Assembly: GCA_003281485.1 (NCBI GenBank) | Contig: QCBW01000006.1 | Location: 23,430-87,429, forward strand | DNA length: 64,000 nucleotides | Direction: 5' to 3' | Source of the DNA: Prochlorococcus sp. AG-347-J20 | GTDB taxonomy: Bacteria; Cyanobacteriota; Cyanobacteriia; PCC-6307; Cyanobiaceae | Shown here: piece by piece, positions 44,349 to 55,999 of the stretch | Numbering within the stretch: the first letter of the stretch is position 1 | How the letters are laid out: the number at the start of each line of letters is the position of its first letter | The notes under the pieces: model-generated | Seen by the model: the letters and a program-made list of their open reading frames with translations, nothing else | Databases searched by the model: none | Told to the model about the DNA's origin: nothing | Program-made: the position numbers and the translations under genes

Positions 44349-45740
44349 ATGAGCATTTCATCTTTTCTAACTAAAAAGTTTTTAAAGTCACTTTTCTTTC
44401 CAGCTCATAATAGAGGGGCAGCTTTGCCAAAGAAACTCATAAAATTGTTAAAAAATCCCCCTGGGTGTTGGGACTTACCAGAACTACCGGAAATTGGGTC
44501 GCCACTATCACAAAGTGGATTAATTGCTAAATCCCAAAAAGAATTATCAGAAAAATTTGAGGCAAAAGGATGTTTTTATGGGGTTAATGGAGCGTCTGGA
44601 TTAATACAATCAGCTGTAATTGCAATGGCAAATCCAGGAGAAGCTTTACTGATGCCTAGAAATATTCATATAAGTGTTATAAAAACCTGTGCGATGCAGA
44701 ACATACTTCCAATATTTTTTGACCTGGATTTTTCATCAGAAACCGGTCATTACAAACCAGTAACAAAAAAATGGTTAATTAATGTTTTTAAAAAATTAAA
44801 TTTTAATGAGAATAAAATTGTAGGGGTGATTCTTGTAAGTCCCACTTATCATGGATATGCAGGGGATTTAGGACCTCTAATAGATCTTTGTCATCAAAAA
44901 AAATTACCTGTTTTAGTTGATGAAGCTCATGGTTCTTATTTCCTTTTTTGTCAAAACCTTAATTTACCAAAATCCGCTTTAACATCAAATGCTGATTTGG
45001 TCGTTCAATCATTACATAAGTCGCTAAATGGTTTAACTCAAACTGCTGTACTTTGGTACAAAGGGAATCTAATAAATGAACACAATTTAATAAAGAGTAT
45101 TAATTTATTGCAAACTACTAGTCCAAGCTCCTTATTACTTTCCTCTTGTGAGGAGTCTTTTAAGGACTGGCTTGATAAAAAAAGTTTATCAAAATATCAA
45201 AAAAGAATTTTAGAAGCAAAAAGTATCTACAAAAAATTAATGCAAAAGAATATTCCTCTCATAGAAACCCAGGACCCCTTAAAAATTGTATTAAATACCT
45301 CTAAAGCTGGAATTGATGGTTTTACTGCTGATGAATTTTTTTATAGAAATGGCCTTATTGCTGAATTACCTGAAATAATGACTCTCACTTTTTGCTTAGG
45401 ATTTGCAAATCAAAAAGATTTTCTAAATTTATTTGAAAAGTTATGGAATAAATTACTATTAAATTCTAAGAAATCAAAAAATTTAAAAGTGCTCCAATCC
45501 CCTTTTAAGTTTGTTCAAACCCCAGAAATCGAAATTGGAATTGCATGGAGAAGTGAGACTCGAAGTATTCCTTTCTCGCAATCATTAAATAAAATATCTG
45601 GAGATATTATCTGCCCTTATCCTCCTGGCATACCACTCATAGTTCCTGGAGAAAGAATTGACATCGATAGGTTTAATTGGATAAATAATCAAAGTTTATG
45701 CAACAAAGATCTGGTAAATTTTAATATAAGAGTCATATAG
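44349..45740 (+). CDS. Orn/Lys/Arg decarboxylase-family PLP enzyme
   Basis: GVNGASGLIQSAV; PVLVDEAHGSYF; LVVQSLHKSLNGLTQTAVL (PLP Lys context). Confidence 0.9.
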   Translation: MSISSFLTKKFLKSLFFPAHNRGAALPKKLIKLLKNPPGCWDLPELPEIGSPLSQSGLIAKSQKELSEKFEAKGCFYGVNGASGLIQSAVIAMANPGEALLMPRNIHISVIKTCAMQNILPIFFDLDFSSETGHYKPVTKKWLINVFKKLNFNENKIVGVILVSPTYHGYAGDLGPLIDLCHQKKLPVLVDEAHGSYFLFCQNLNLPKSALTSNADLVVQSLHKSLNGLTQTAVLWYKGNLINEHNLIKSINLLQTTSPSSLLLSSCEESFKDWLDKKSLSKYQKRILEAKSIYKKLMQKNIPLIETQDPLKIVLNTSKAGIDGFTADEFFYRNGLIAELPEIMTLTFCLGFANQKDFLNLFEKLWNKLLLNSKKSKNLKVLQSPFKFVQTPEIEIGIAWRSETRSIPFSQSLNKISGDIICPYPPGIPLIVPGERIDIDRFNWINNQSLCNKDLVNFNIRVI

Positions 45741-45755
45741 ACATCTAAATTAAAT

Positions 45756-46613
45756 ATGAGATTAAGAAGCGGATTACTTATAGGAATTTTTGGATTAATT
45801 GTCGTTTTATTGGGAGGATGGTTTTTCACATTCGCAACAGCGTTGCTTACTTATTTAGCATTGTTAGAATTTTTCAGAATGGCCGAATTTAAAGGAATTA
45901 AACCAGCCACGAAAACCACATTATTTTCATCTTCCGTTATTATAATTTTTACTTATCTTGAAACCATTGGTTTGATTGAGGGAGAAATTTCAAATTCAGT
46001 TTTGCCTATATGTTCAGTTGGAATATGCACTTGGTTACTTTTGCAACCAAAACCTGGAACAATTTCAGATATTGCAGCTTCTATCTTTGGTTTATTTTAT
46101 TTAGGTTTTTTACCTAGTTACTGGATTAAGTTAAGGGGAATAGATTCAGTGATAATAAGCTCTAATCAAAGTTTTTTTTCGTTTGAGAATTTATCAAATA
46201 CCACAGGTCTTCATTTAACTCTAACTTCTTGTTTTTTAATTGTAGCGAGTGATATTGGTTCTTATTTTATTGGGAAGTCATTTGGTAAAAGATCTCTATC
46301 ACCAATATCTCCTAGCAAAACTATTGAAGGTTTAATTGGAGGAATATCCTGCTCAATCCTTCTAGCGATATTTTTTGCATTTTTACTGAATTGGGAAAAT
46401 CCATTATTAGTTGGCATCTTATATGGAATTGCAATTTCTCTAATGGCTTTAGTTGGAGATTTAATTGAATCAATGATGAAGAGAGATGCAAAAATAAAAG
46501 ATTCCGGAACTTTTTTACCTGGACATGGAGGTATTCTGGACAGAATTGACAGTTACATCTTTACACCATCTGTGTTGTATTATATTTTTATTCTTCTCAA
46601 ATATCTAAATTAA
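45756..46613 (+). CDS. cdsA: Phosphatidate cytidylyltransferase
   Basis: Multi-TM; SDIGSYFIGKSFGKRSLSPISPSKTIEGLIGG; KDSGTFLPGHGGILDRIDSYIF. Confidence 0.95.
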   Translation: MRLRSGLLIGIFGLIVVLLGGWFFTFATALLTYLALLEFFRMAEFKGIKPATKTTLFSSSVIIIFTYLETIGLIEGEISNSVLPICSVGICTWLLLQPKPGTISDIAASIFGLFYLGFLPSYWIKLRGIDSVIISSNQSFFSFENLSNTTGLHLTLTSCFLIVASDIGSYFIGKSFGKRSLSPISPSKTIEGLIGGISCSILLAIFFAFLLNWENPLLVGILYGIAISLMALVGDLIESMMKRDAKIKDSGTFLPGHGGILDRIDSYIFTPSVLYYIFILLKYLN

Positions 46614-46625
46614 ATAGGAACTCTT

Positions 46626-47525
46626 TTATTCCAAAAAATAATCTTGGATGATTTTACTAGCTAATGATGGCATATCTAAATGAGGGAGATGACCGCAATT
46701 TTGCAACCCTATAAAATTTAATTTTTCAATATTTCTTATATTTTTAATCTCTTTTCTCCCAAGAATGCGATCATTTTCGCCGCATACAGTTCTAATTGGG
46801 ATATTCTGGATATATTTATATGTTCCTGCAAACCCTCCACTTTTTGCAAATGATGCAAGTGAATTCCTCCATCCTTTACATCCCAAGTGAATTGAAGCAA
46901 TTTGCTCTTCCATCTCGCCAACACATTCATCTGGGAAAGCAAATGCTTGCCTACAAAGACTTTTTCTGACCTGCGGCAATCCAAGAAATGAGGCTCCAAT
47001 TTGGTTAAGAGGGAAAGGCACTCTTTTAGGTTCTCCAAACAATCCAGCAGGTGATAAAAGGATAATTTTATGAACAGTATCAGGAACTTCATAAGCAAGT
47101 TGTAAAGCTGTAGAACCTCCCATGGAGGCACCAATAATTTTTAAATTCTTTTTTATTTGCAAGGTCTTAAGAAGATCAATTAAATACGAAATTATTTTCG
47201 AGGAATTGTATCGCTTTGTTGCGCATCTTGGACTAAAACCAAAACCCAGAAGGTCAGGAACTATAACTCGGTAATTACTTTTTAATGATTTATATATTCT
47301 TCTAAACTCTAAAAAACTACTATCAAAACCATGTAGTAGGAGTACAGGTTGACCTTCCCCTCCTAAAACTACAGGGAATTTTAAAGAGTTCCAGTTTTGA
47401 TTGAGTTTTATCCACTTAACATCATTTGCCAAATAAAGGCCTAATGGGTCTAGTAGCGACAATTTGGCACTTTCAAAAAATTCCACATTTAAGTTATCTA
47501 ATTGTTCAAAATAATTTTTAGTCAA
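46626..47525 (-). CDS. Alpha/beta hydrolase
   Basis: LLHGFDSSFLEFRRIY; GASMGGSTALQLAYE; NCGHLPHLD. Confidence 0.88.
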   Translation of the reverse strand: MTKNYFEQLDNLNVEFFESAKLSLLDPLGLYLANDVKWIKLNQNWNSLKFPVVLGGEGQPVLLLHGFDSSFLEFRRIYKSLKSNYRVIVPDLLGFGFSPRCATKRYNSSKIISYLIDLLKTLQIKKNLKIIGASMGGSTALQLAYEVPDTVHKIILLSPAGLFGEPKRVPFPLNQIGASFLGLPQVRKSLCRQAFAFPDECVGEMEEQIASIHLGCKGWRNSLASFAKSGGFAGTYKYIQNIPIRTVCGENDRILGRKEIKNIRNIEKLNFIGLQNCGHLPHLDMPSLASKIIQDYFLE

Positions 47526-47533
47526 AAAAATAG

Positions 47534-48625
47534 TTATATTTTAATTTTCTGTTGTTCAAAGTTTGTAATGACCTCTACTATGTCCTGTTTATGTATTTCA
47601 AAAGGCAAAAAGTGAATCTCAGATTTATCTCTACAAGTAAAATCAGCAATTTTCTCTAAATTATGATTTTCAAAAACATTTATTCCTAGTTGTGCAATTG
47701 TAGTAGGCAAATTTAATTCTTTCATTAGTACTAACAATTGTTTGATCAATTGATCAGCTAATTTATTATTATTCTTCATTTCTTCCAGTCTTAATTGCAA
47801 TAATAATCCAACCCCAACAATCTCACCATGCAAGAATTTATTTGGGATAGTTATCTGAGTTATTGCATTATGAAAAGCATGTGCTGCTGCTGTCCTACAC
47901 TTTTCTCCCCCGATACCACCAACTAATCCTGCTGTAAGTCCACAAGCTTCTACAGTATTTCGCCAAGAAGGATTATTTTCAAATTGCCCCTTAAATGCCT
48001 TCTCTCCATCTATTAATAGTTGATCTCTTAAAACTCTTGATATCTGAATAGCTTGTTGAACAAGACCATCATCTATTGTTGAACTTGTTATTGAGGATTC
48101 ATACCATTTTGCCAAAGCATCAGCAATCCCACTAGCAAGTGTTCTAGATGGAGCTGTTTGAATAAATTTATGATCAAAAACTAAGATTTTTGGACAAGAT
48201 CCTAATGCAACATCCTTTATAAATTGGCCATCTTTTGTATAAATATTCGACAATGCTGTCCAACCTGCACATGTTGACGCGCTAAAAGGAACTGTAATAC
48301 ATGGAATATTAAGATAATCGGCAATATATTTACCAGAATCTAGAACTTTACCACCTCCAGCTGCGATAATAGAATCATGTTTATTCTCTAAGATAATATT
48401 TTTTACTCTTGAAATGTCTTCATAACAACAATCAAATTGTAAATTTGCAGTATTGACATTAAGGCTATGATTTTTTAAATCATCAAAAATTCTACTTCTT
48501 AGATTATTCGTATGAGTTCCTCTACCTAAAATTAAAGGACTTTTAGTTAATTTAGTAATCTGAGGTAAAGATTTTTGCCAAGCATAACTTCCCCTAAATA
48601 TAGTTTCTGGAGAGATTGACTGCAT
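47534..48625 (-). CDS. Iron-containing alcohol dehydrogenase family (glycerol dehydrogenase-like)
   Basis: IIAAGGGKVLDSGKYIAD; PFSASTCAGWTALSNIY; FLHGEIVGVGLLLQL. Confidence 0.87.
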   Translation of the reverse strand: MQSISPETIFRGSYAWQKSLPQITKLTKSPLILGRGTHTNNLRSRIFDDLKNHSLNVNTANLQFDCCYEDISRVKNIILENKHDSIIAAGGGKVLDSGKYIADYLNIPCITVPFSASTCAGWTALSNIYTKDGQFIKDVALGSCPKILVFDHKFIQTAPSRTLASGIADALAKWYESSITSSTIDDGLVQQAIQISRVLRDQLLIDGEKAFKGQFENNPSWRNTVEACGLTAGLVGGIGGEKCRTAAAHAFHNAITQITIPNKFLHGEIVGVGLLLQLRLEEMKNNNKLADQLIKQLLVLMKELNLPTTIAQLGINVFENHNLEKIADFTCRDKSEIHFLPFEIHKQDIVEVITNFEQQKIKI

Positions 48626-48640
48626 ATTTATTTTAAATAA

Positions 48641-51169
48641 CTAGACGTTAGCACTTGCTAATTCTTGAGGAGATTCTTCAGAAGATATGTTAATGGTAAC
48701 CTTTTTATTCTCATCTATATCAACTAAAGCCTTATCTCCATCTTTGATTCTTCCAGAAAGAACCTCTTCGGCCAGGCTATCCTCTAATAGACGCATTACG
48801 GCTCTCCTTAAAGGTCTGGCTCCATAAGAAGGATTATAACCTTCTTCAACAAGTCTTTCTTTAAAAGCATCTGTTACATCTAATTTAATACCTTTGTCCT
48901 GTAATCTTGCAAAAACCTCTTTCAACATTATTTCAGCAATTTCTTTAACCTCATTTTTAGAAAGTTGCCTAAATACAATAATTTCATCAAGTCTATTTAA
49001 GAATTCAGGTCTAAAGTATTGTTTTAATTCTTCATTAACCAAAGATTTAATTCTGTTGTACTGGCTATCTTCAACTGAATCACCGGAAAACTCAAACCCT
49101 AAACCTCCACCACCTTTCTCAATTACTTTTGAACCGATATTAGAAGTCATTATTAACAAAGTATTTTTAAAGTCTACAGTTCTACCTTTGGAATCGGTTA
49201 ATCTACCATCTTCAAGAAGTTGCAATAGTAAATTAAATACATCTGGGTGAGCTTTTTCTACTTCATCAAATAATACAACTGTATAAGGTCTTCTTCTAAC
49301 TGCTTCTGTAAGCTGGCCACCTTCATTAAAACCGACATAGCCAGGTGGAGAACCTATAAGTTTGCTAACTGTATGTCTTTCCATAAATTCTGACATATCT
49401 AACCTGATCATTGCTTCTTCACTACCAAAGAAATATGAAGCTAATGATTTAGTTAATTCAGTTTTACCTACACCTGTAGGACCTGAGAAAATGAAACTTG
49501 CTATTGGTCTATTAGGATTTTTTAATCCAACTCTTGCTCTTCTAATTGCTTTTGAAACGGCCTTCACAGCTTCATCTTGTCCGATTAGCCTTTGGTGGAG
49601 TGTTTCCTCCATATTGAGTAGTTTGACTGATTCTGTTTCTGTTAATTTTTGAACAGGTACACCAGTCCATGACGCCACAATGTGTGCGACATCCTCTTCG
49701 CTAACCAGTGGACTTTGTAAAAGTTTTGTATCGCTTTTAGACATATTAGTGTCAGAATCAGGTTCTTCATCAACCTTAGAATCCTTTTGATTTTCTAAAA
49801 CTTCTTTTATTTTTGCCGATAATTCCATCTCTTTTTCTCTTAGTTGACCTGCCTGATCAAAATTTTGGTCTCTAACAGATTCCTCTTTTTGTTTTTGAAT
49901 TTGCCTTAGTTCTTTATCTATGGATTTTGCTTCAGGGGGAAGTTTAGAATTTATTAAACGAACTCTACTTCCTGCCTCATCAATAAGATCGATGGCCTTA
50001 TCAGGGAGAAATCTATCTGATATGTAGCGATCACCAAGATGAGCGGCAGCTTCTAAAGCATCATCTGTAATTTTCAAACGATGATGTTGTTCGTAACGTT
50101 CTCTTAGACCTTTTAAGATTTCGATAGTATCTTCAATGGAAGGTTCTCCTACCATTACAGGTTGGAATCTTCTTTCCAAAGCGGCATCTCTTTCAATATG
50201 TTTTCTGTATTCATCCAGAGTTGTTGCTCCAATACATTGAAGTTCTCCTCTGGCTAATGCTGGCTTAAGAATGTTTGCAGCATCTATAGCTCCTTCAGCG
50301 GCTCCAGCTCCAATTAAAGTATGAACTTCATCTATAACCAAAATAACGTTACCAGCAGATTTAATTTCTTCCATAATTTTTTTCAATCTTTCTTCAAATT
50401 CGCCCCTATATTTTGTTCCTGCGACCAAAAGACCAATATCAAGGGTTAAAACTCTTTTATCTTCAAGAATATCGGGAATATCTCCTAACTGAATCCTTTG
50501 GGCTAAACCTTCTGCAATAGCAGTTTTGCCAACGCCAGGTTCTCCTATAAGAACAGGATTATTTTTTGTTCTTCTGCCTAAAATTTGAACTACACGATCT
50601 ATTTCAGCATGACGACCAACTACTGGGTCTAGTTTGGATTCGCTAGCAAGTTTTGTTAAGTTCGTGCCAAATTCGTCAAGGGTAGCTGTTTTTAAATTAC
50701 CTTTATTTGAATTGGCTCCACTACCAACTTCGGCTGTTTCACCAAGCATTCTTATAACTTGAGTTCTTACTTTGGTAAGGTCAATACTTAGATTTTCAAG
50801 AACTCTTGCAGCTACGCCCTCCCCTTCTCTTATTAAACCTAATAAAAGATGTTCAGTTCCAATGTAATTATGGCCTAGTTGTCTAGCTTCTTCAAGAGAT
50901 AATTCCAAGACTCTTTTTGCCCTAGGTGTAAATGGTATTTCTACGGCTACAAAACCTGAACCTCTACCAATTATCTTTTCAACTTCTATTCTTGAATCTT
51001 TTAAATTAACTCCAAGAGATTTAAGTACTTTAGCTGCAACGCCTGTTCCTTCACCAATTAAACCTAATAGAATTTGTTCTGTTCCAACGAAATTATGGCC
51101 AAGCCTTCTTGCCTCCTCTTGAGCAAGCATAATTACTTTGATAGCCTTTTCTGTGAATCTTTCAAACAT
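48641..51169 (-). CDS. clpC: Clp protease ATP-binding subunit ClpC
   Basis: [37 protein letters not shown]; two AAA modules; [13 protein letters not shown]. Confidence 0.97.
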   Translation of the reverse strand: MFERFTEKAIKVIMLAQEEARRLGHNFVGTEQILLGLIGEGTGVAAKVLKSLGVNLKDSRIEVEKIIGRGSGFVAVEIPFTPRAKRVLELSLEEARQLGHNYIGTEHLLLGLIREGEGVAARVLENLSIDLTKVRTQVIRMLGETAEVGSGANSNKGNLKTATLDEFGTNLTKLASESKLDPVVGRHAEIDRVVQILGRRTKNNPVLIGEPGVGKTAIAEGLAQRIQLGDIPDILEDKRVLTLDIGLLVAGTKYRGEFEERLKKIMEEIKSAGNVILVIDEVHTLIGAGAAEGAIDAANILKPALARGELQCIGATTLDEYRKHIERDAALERRFQPVMVGEPSIEDTIEILKGLRERYEQHHRLKITDDALEAAAHLGDRYISDRFLPDKAIDLIDEAGSRVRLINSKLPPEAKSIDKELRQIQKQKEESVRDQNFDQAGQLREKEMELSAKIKEVLENQKDSKVDEEPDSDTNMSKSDTKLLQSPLVSEEDVAHIVASWTGVPVQKLTETESVKLLNMEETLHQRLIGQDEAVKAVSKAIRRARVGLKNPNRPIASFIFSGPTGVGKTELTKSLASYFFGSEEAMIRLDMSEFMERHTVSKLIGSPPGYVGFNEGGQLTEAVRRRPYTVVLFDEVEKAHPDVFNLLLQLLEDGRLTDSKGRTVDFKNTLLIMTSNIGSKVIEKGGGGLGFEFSGDSVEDSQYNRIKSLVNEELKQYFRPEFLNRLDEIIVFRQLSKNEVKEIAEIMLKEVFARLQDKGIKLDVTDAFKERLVEEGYNPSYGARPLRRAVMRLLEDSLAEEVLSGRIKDGDKALVDIDENKKVTINISSEESPQELASANV

Positions 51170-51341
51170 TTAAAGATTTATTCCTACTAATAACCTACCA
51201 GTAATATGTGAATTTTGTGTTCAGAATGAGCTTTTGTGAATACCCAGAAATGTAAATTACTTAACTAAAACTATCTTTTTTAACGATATATCAATAAATT
51301 ATAATAATTTCAAGCATTCTGGTAATCCGAACAATTAAATT

Positions 51342-51842
51342 TTAAATTTTTTTTATGGATAATTTTTTTTCTTTCAAAAGGGCATCTGAACCATCTTTAT
51401 AGTAATTTTTTCTCACTCCCACAGTATAAAAATCAAACCTAGTGTAAAATTTATCTGCTGTGATGTTAGTTTGAGAAACTTCTAAAATCAATTTTTTTAT
51501 TTTCAATTTTTCACAATGTTTTATTAAATAGCTCATGAGGTAAGATCCGAAACCTTTTTTTCTGAATTTCTGATTAACTACGAAATAATTAATATGAGCT
51601 TCATCAAGAACCACATGCATAACGCATAATCCTATAACTATATCTGCAAGTAATAACCCAAAGATTTTTATCCCATCTTTTTTAATTTCGTTAATCCATT
51701 GCTTTTTGCTCCATAACGAAATCGTATTTGAATCTAATTCATAACATAAATCAATATCTTTTTCATTTATTTGTTTAATAGATATCATCTTATAATGAAA
51801 CTCAAAAACCTTTAAAATAAAATTCATTATAAAATATGACAA
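51342..51842 (-). CDS. rimI: GNAT acetyltransferase, RimI-like
   Basis: HINYFVVNQKFRKKGFGSYLMSYLIKHC; LEVSQTNITADKFYTRFDFYTVGVRKNYY. Confidence 0.85.
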   Translation of the reverse strand: MSYFIMNFILKVFEFHYKMISIKQINEKDIDLCYELDSNTISLWSKKQWINEIKKDGIKIFGLLLADIVIGLCVMHVVLDEAHINYFVVNQKFRKKGFGSYLMSYLIKHCEKLKIKKLILEVSQTNITADKFYTRFDFYTVGVRKNYYKDGSDALLKEKKLSIKKI

Positions 51843-51868
51843 TAAGATAAATTATTTGGAATTATCCT

Positions 51869-53242
51869 ATGGAAGAAAAAGAATCCTTTTTAAAACAAAA
51901 GATAGATATCGAAAGTCCTAATAGGAATATCGTACCTATCACTACATCTATTGGAAATGATGGGAAGTTATCAGTAGGTGGGTGCTCCATAGAAGAATTA
52001 GTAAAAAAATATGATTCACCTCTTTATATTTTAGATGAAATAACTTTGAGGAAATCCTGTAGAGCCTATAAAAAATCATTAGAAAAATATTATCCAGGAA
52101 AATCACTCCCAATATATGCATCCAAAGCAAATAGTTCTATTTTCATGAGCAACCTTATTTCATCCGAAGGTTTAGGACTTGATGCCGTTTCAGAAGGGGA
52201 ACTACTAACCGCTCTTCAAGGTGGGGTCCCAAATAACAAAATTGTTTTTCACGGAAATAATAAATCAGACAAAGAAATTGAATTTGCAGTTAAAAACAAC
52301 ATTAAAATAATTGTGGATAATGATTATGACTTAGAAAGGTTAGACGAAATTTCAAATTCTCTTAATCAAAACTTAGAAATAATGATTCGTTTTACTCCCG
52401 GAATAGAATGCCACACGCATGAATATATTAGAACAGGCTCATTTGATAGCAAGTTTGGTTTCGGAATTGAATATTTAAATATTTTATTTGAAAAGATTAG
52501 CAAGACAAATCATCTTAAATTAAATGGATTACATGCTCATATTGGTTCCCAGATTTTTGAACTAGACCCTCATAAAGATCTGGGCGAAATTATGGTGAAT
52601 GTAATTTTAGATGCCAACAAATTTGGGCATGATATTCAAAAACTAAATGTTGGTGGAGGTTTAGGAATCAAATATACAGAAAATGATGATCCCCCTTCAA
52701 TAGATGAATGGGTTAAAACAATTTCCACCTCGGTTGTTAAAGCTTGTAAAAAACATAACTTAGACTTACCCATATTGATGTGTGAACCTGGAAGATCTAT
52801 TGTTTCTACAGCAGGAATTACAATCTACAAAATTGGGGCTTTTAAAGAAATTCCTGGGATCAGGACTTACTTATCTGTTGATGGTGGGATGAGTGATAAC
52901 CCCAGGCCCATAACATATCAATCAAATTATTCTGCGTGTTTGGTAAGTAATCCCTTTAACATCAAATCCAAAAAAAAATATACGATTGCTGGCAAGCACT
53001 GCGAATCAGGAGATTTATTGTTTAAAGAGATAGAACTAGCAGATTGCAAAACAGGAGATCTAATATGTGTTTTTGGTACGGGTGCGTACAATATTTCAAT
53101 GAGTTCTAACTACAACAGGATACCAAGACCTGCTGCTCTATTAGTTTGTAATGGCGAAGCAGAGATCATTCAAAAAAGAGAAAGTCCTTCTGACCTTTTA
53201 AGATATGATGTCTTACCTGATCGCTTTATTAAACAAAATTAG
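51869..53242 (+). CDS. lysA: Diaminopimelate decarboxylase
   Basis: YASKANSSIFMSNLISSEGLGLDAVSEGEL; NVGGGLGI; CEPGRSIV; C.SGD. Confidence 0.96.
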   Translation: MEEKESFLKQKIDIESPNRNIVPITTSIGNDGKLSVGGCSIEELVKKYDSPLYILDEITLRKSCRAYKKSLEKYYPGKSLPIYASKANSSIFMSNLISSEGLGLDAVSEGELLTALQGGVPNNKIVFHGNNKSDKEIEFAVKNNIKIIVDNDYDLERLDEISNSLNQNLEIMIRFTPGIECHTHEYIRTGSFDSKFGFGIEYLNILFEKISKTNHLKLNGLHAHIGSQIFELDPHKDLGEIMVNVILDANKFGHDIQKLNVGGGLGIKYTENDDPPSIDEWVKTISTSVVKACKKHNLDLPILMCEPGRSIVSTAGITIYKIGAFKEIPGIRTYLSVDGGMSDNPRPITYQSNYSACLVSNPFNIKSKKKYTIAGKHCESGDLLFKEIELADCKTGDLICVFGTGAYNISMSSNYNRIPRPAALLVCNGEAEIIQKRESPSDLLRYDVLPDRFIKQN

Positions 53243-53270
53243 GTACATTTAAATTAATTTTGATTTTAAT

Positions 53271-54179
53271 GTGAATTTCTGGGGGATTATAAATTTAAAG
53301 CTTTTATTAGATGTCTTGTTTGCTATTGGTTTTGGACTTTTATTATTTTCTCGAGTAAAAGAACAGAGAACATTATGGCTCTTAAGGGGATACTTGTTTT
53401 TAGTCTCAACCGCATGGTTTATACAAAGATATGCGTATCTTCCATTAACATCAAAATTAATTGATGCTGTAGTTCTAGCATGTTCTCTCTCCTTAGCAAT
53501 ACTATGGCAAGGCGAACTTAGAAGATTAATGGAATTGTTAGGTACTGGGAGACTAGCAGTATTATTAGGAAATCCACCTAAGGAATTTAGAGCATCAACA
53601 ACCACTATCACTCAATTAGTTGATACTGCAGGTAAACTCTCACAAAATAGAAGAGGGGCTTTAATCCTTGTCGATTTGGGGAGTGATTTAAGACCTGAAG
53701 ATTTTTTATATTCAGGAACAAAAATTGAAGCCCGATTATCAACGGACCTTTTAATAAATCTCTTTGCAACTGATACACCGTTGCATGATGGAGCAGTTCA
53801 TGTGAAAGGTAATAAAATAATTTCTGCTGGTGTAATACTTCCTCTTTCGAGGCAAGGAATTAGTAGATATGGAACAAGACATTTAGCTGCATTAGGAATT
53901 ACAGAAAGATTTGACAGATGTATTTGTATTGTTGTTTCTGAAGAAACAGGAACTTTATCATTAGCGAACCAAGGGAAACTTGAAAGACCAATTACAAGCA
54001 GCAGGTTACAAGAACTTCTCGTAGAGTTGATAGGTAACCAGAATTCTATAGGGACAAGTAAATCATCTTTAAGTAAAACTGCTTTATCCCAAAATACAAA
54101 CCCAAGTGATAAAATTATCAAAGATATTAATGAAAAAGAATCCAACAAGTCAGAAAGCCTTACTAACATAAAGGATTAA
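53271..54179 (+). CDS. cdaA: Diadenylate cyclase (CdaA/DacA family)
   Basis: N-terminal TM segments; LFATDTPLHDGAVHVKGNKIISAGVILPLS; YGTRHLAALGITE; GTG start. Confidence 0.93.
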   Translation: MNFWGIINLKLLLDVLFAIGFGLLLFSRVKEQRTLWLLRGYLFLVSTAWFIQRYAYLPLTSKLIDAVVLACSLSLAILWQGELRRLMELLGTGRLAVLLGNPPKEFRASTTTITQLVDTAGKLSQNRRGALILVDLGSDLRPEDFLYSGTKIEARLSTDLLINLFATDTPLHDGAVHVKGNKIISAGVILPLSRQGISRYGTRHLAALGITERFDRCICIVVSEETGTLSLANQGKLERPITSSRLQELLVELIGNQNSIGTSKSSLSKTALSQNTNPSDKIIKDINEKESNKSESLTNIKD

Positions 54180-54182
54180 CTA

Positions 54183-54989
54183 ATGAGTTTTGGAAAAGTA
54201 ATTGACAAGAAAAATACTGACTTATCCAAAAGTATAGATAAGCAAAAAGTTCCAGAACATGTAGCAATCATCATGGATGGAAATGGTAGATGGGCAATTA
54301 AGAAAGGCTTTCCTCGATCATTTGGACATAACAAAGGGGTTAGCGTATTAAAAGAGATTATAAAAGTATCAAAAAAATTAGGTTGTAAAGTTCTTACTGT
54401 TTATGCTTTTTCAACTGAAAATTGGACAAGACCAATCAAAGAGGTTGATTTCCTCTTAAATCTTTTTAGCGAAGTTTTGAAGAATGAAATCGAAGAGATC
54501 CATGAAGAATTGATCAAAATAAAATTCATCGGAGATCTAACCCCTTTCCCAGATGCTTTGAAAAAAAGAATTTATTTTTCTGAATCTCTTACTAAAAATA
54601 ACAATAAATTCTTATTAAATATTTGTATAAATTATGGAGGTAGACAAGAGATTGTAAAAGTTGCGAAAGAATTAGCGTTGAAATCTTCTTCTGGAGAAAT
54701 AAAACCAAGTGAAGTTAATGAAGAATTATTTAATTCAGAGTTATTAACTCAAGGAATTAAGGATCCCGAATTATTAATAAGAACAAGTGGAGAAAAAAGG
54801 ATAAGTAATTTTCTTTTATGGCAATTAGCTTATTCAGAAATTTATATATCTGAGGTGCTCTGGCCCGACTTCAATGAGACTGAGTTTCTTAAAGCGATAA
54901 TTGATTATCAATCAAGGGATAGACGTTTTGGAGGTATAGAATCATCCCCAAATGAATCTTTTGATGATTCTCATTTTTCTCCCCAATAA
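54183..54989 (+). CDS. uppS: Isoprenyl transferase (undecaprenyl diphosphate synthase-like)
   Basis: [47 protein letters not shown]. Confidence 0.96.
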   Translation: MSFGKVIDKKNTDLSKSIDKQKVPEHVAIIMDGNGRWAIKKGFPRSFGHNKGVSVLKEIIKVSKKLGCKVLTVYAFSTENWTRPIKEVDFLLNLFSEVLKNEIEEIHEELIKIKFIGDLTPFPDALKKRIYFSESLTKNNNKFLLNICINYGGRQEIVKVAKELALKSSSGEIKPSEVNEELFNSELLTQGIKDPELLIRTSGEKRISNFLLWQLAYSEIYISEVLWPDFNETEFLKAIIDYQSRDRRFGGIESSPNESFDDSHFSPQ

Positions 54990-54991
54990 AA

Positions 54992-55999
54992 ATGACTAAT
55001 TTGAATACTACTAAATACACTAAAATCAGATACGATTGGGCTAGAGATGAGATATTAGAAATACTAAATTTGCCTTTGATCGATTTGATGTGGGAATCAC
55101 AAATTGTTCACAGAAAATTCAACCACTATAAAGTTCAACTAGCGTCATTATTCAGCGTAAAAACAGGAGGTTGTGAAGAAAATTGTTCCTATTGTAGCCA
55201 GTCTATATACAGTACCAGCCAAATAAAAAGTCATCCACAATTTCAAGTAGAGGAGGTTTTAGAAAAAGCCCAAACAGCAAAAAATGAAGGTGCAGACAGA
55301 TTTTGCATGGGTTGGGCTTGGAGAGAGATTAGAGATGGTAAACCTTTTAATGCAATGTTAACGATGGTAAGAGGTGTTAGAGATCTAGGGATGGAAGCAT
55401 GCGTTACTGCTGGTATGCTTACTGAAGAACAAGCCTCAAGACTTGCTGAGGCAGGTTTAACTGCTTACAATCATAATCTTGATACTAGTCCAGAGTATTA
55501 CAAAAATATTATTACGACTAGAACTTATCAAGACAGATTAGACACCATTAAGAGAGTAAGAAATGCAGGCATAAATGTATGTTGCGGAGGAATAATAGGT
55601 TTGGGCGAAACTAATGATGATAGAGCATCTCTTTTAGAAGTCCTTTCTAACATGAATCCACACCCTGAGAGTGTTCCAATAAATTCATTAGTTGCTATTG
55701 AAGGGACTGGATTAGAAGACAATCAAGAAATAGATTCGATTGAGATGATAAGGATGATAGCCACTGCAAGAATTCTTATGCCTAAAAGCAAAATAAGATT
55801 AAGCGCAGGGCGAGAAAGTCTTTCGAAAGAAGCTCAAATATTATGTTTACAATGTGGTGCAAACTCAATTTTCTATGGAGATGAATTACTTACGACTTCA
55901 AATCCTTCTTTTCAATCAGATAGAAAACTTCTAAAAGAGGTTGGCGTTATATTTAATAAAGATTTTGAATCGCATGAAAAAACATTTTCTTCTTTATGA
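54992..55999 (+). CDS. bioB: Biotin synthase
   Basis: [17 protein letters not shown] radical-SAM motif; [21 protein letters not shown]. Confidence 0.97.
   Translation: MTNLNTTKYTKIRYDWARDEILEILNLPLIDLMWESQIVHRKFNHYKVQLASLFSVKTGGCEENCSYCSQSIYSTSQIKSHPQFQVEEVLEKAQTAKNEGADRFCMGWAWREIRDGKPFNAMLTMVRGVRDLGMEACVTAGMLTEEQASRLAEAGLTAYNHNLDTSPEYYKNIITTRTYQDRLDTIKRVRNAGINVCCGGIIGLGETNDDRASLLEVLSNMNPHPESVPINSLVAIEGTGLEDNQEIDSIEMIRMIATARILMPKSKIRLSAGRESLSKEAQILCLQCGANSIFYGDELLTTSNPSFQSDRKLLKEVGVIFNKDFESHEKTFSSL

Noticed and set aside
48894-49250. 118-aa plus-strand ORF
   Set aside because: Antisense to conserved clpC; no recognisable domain
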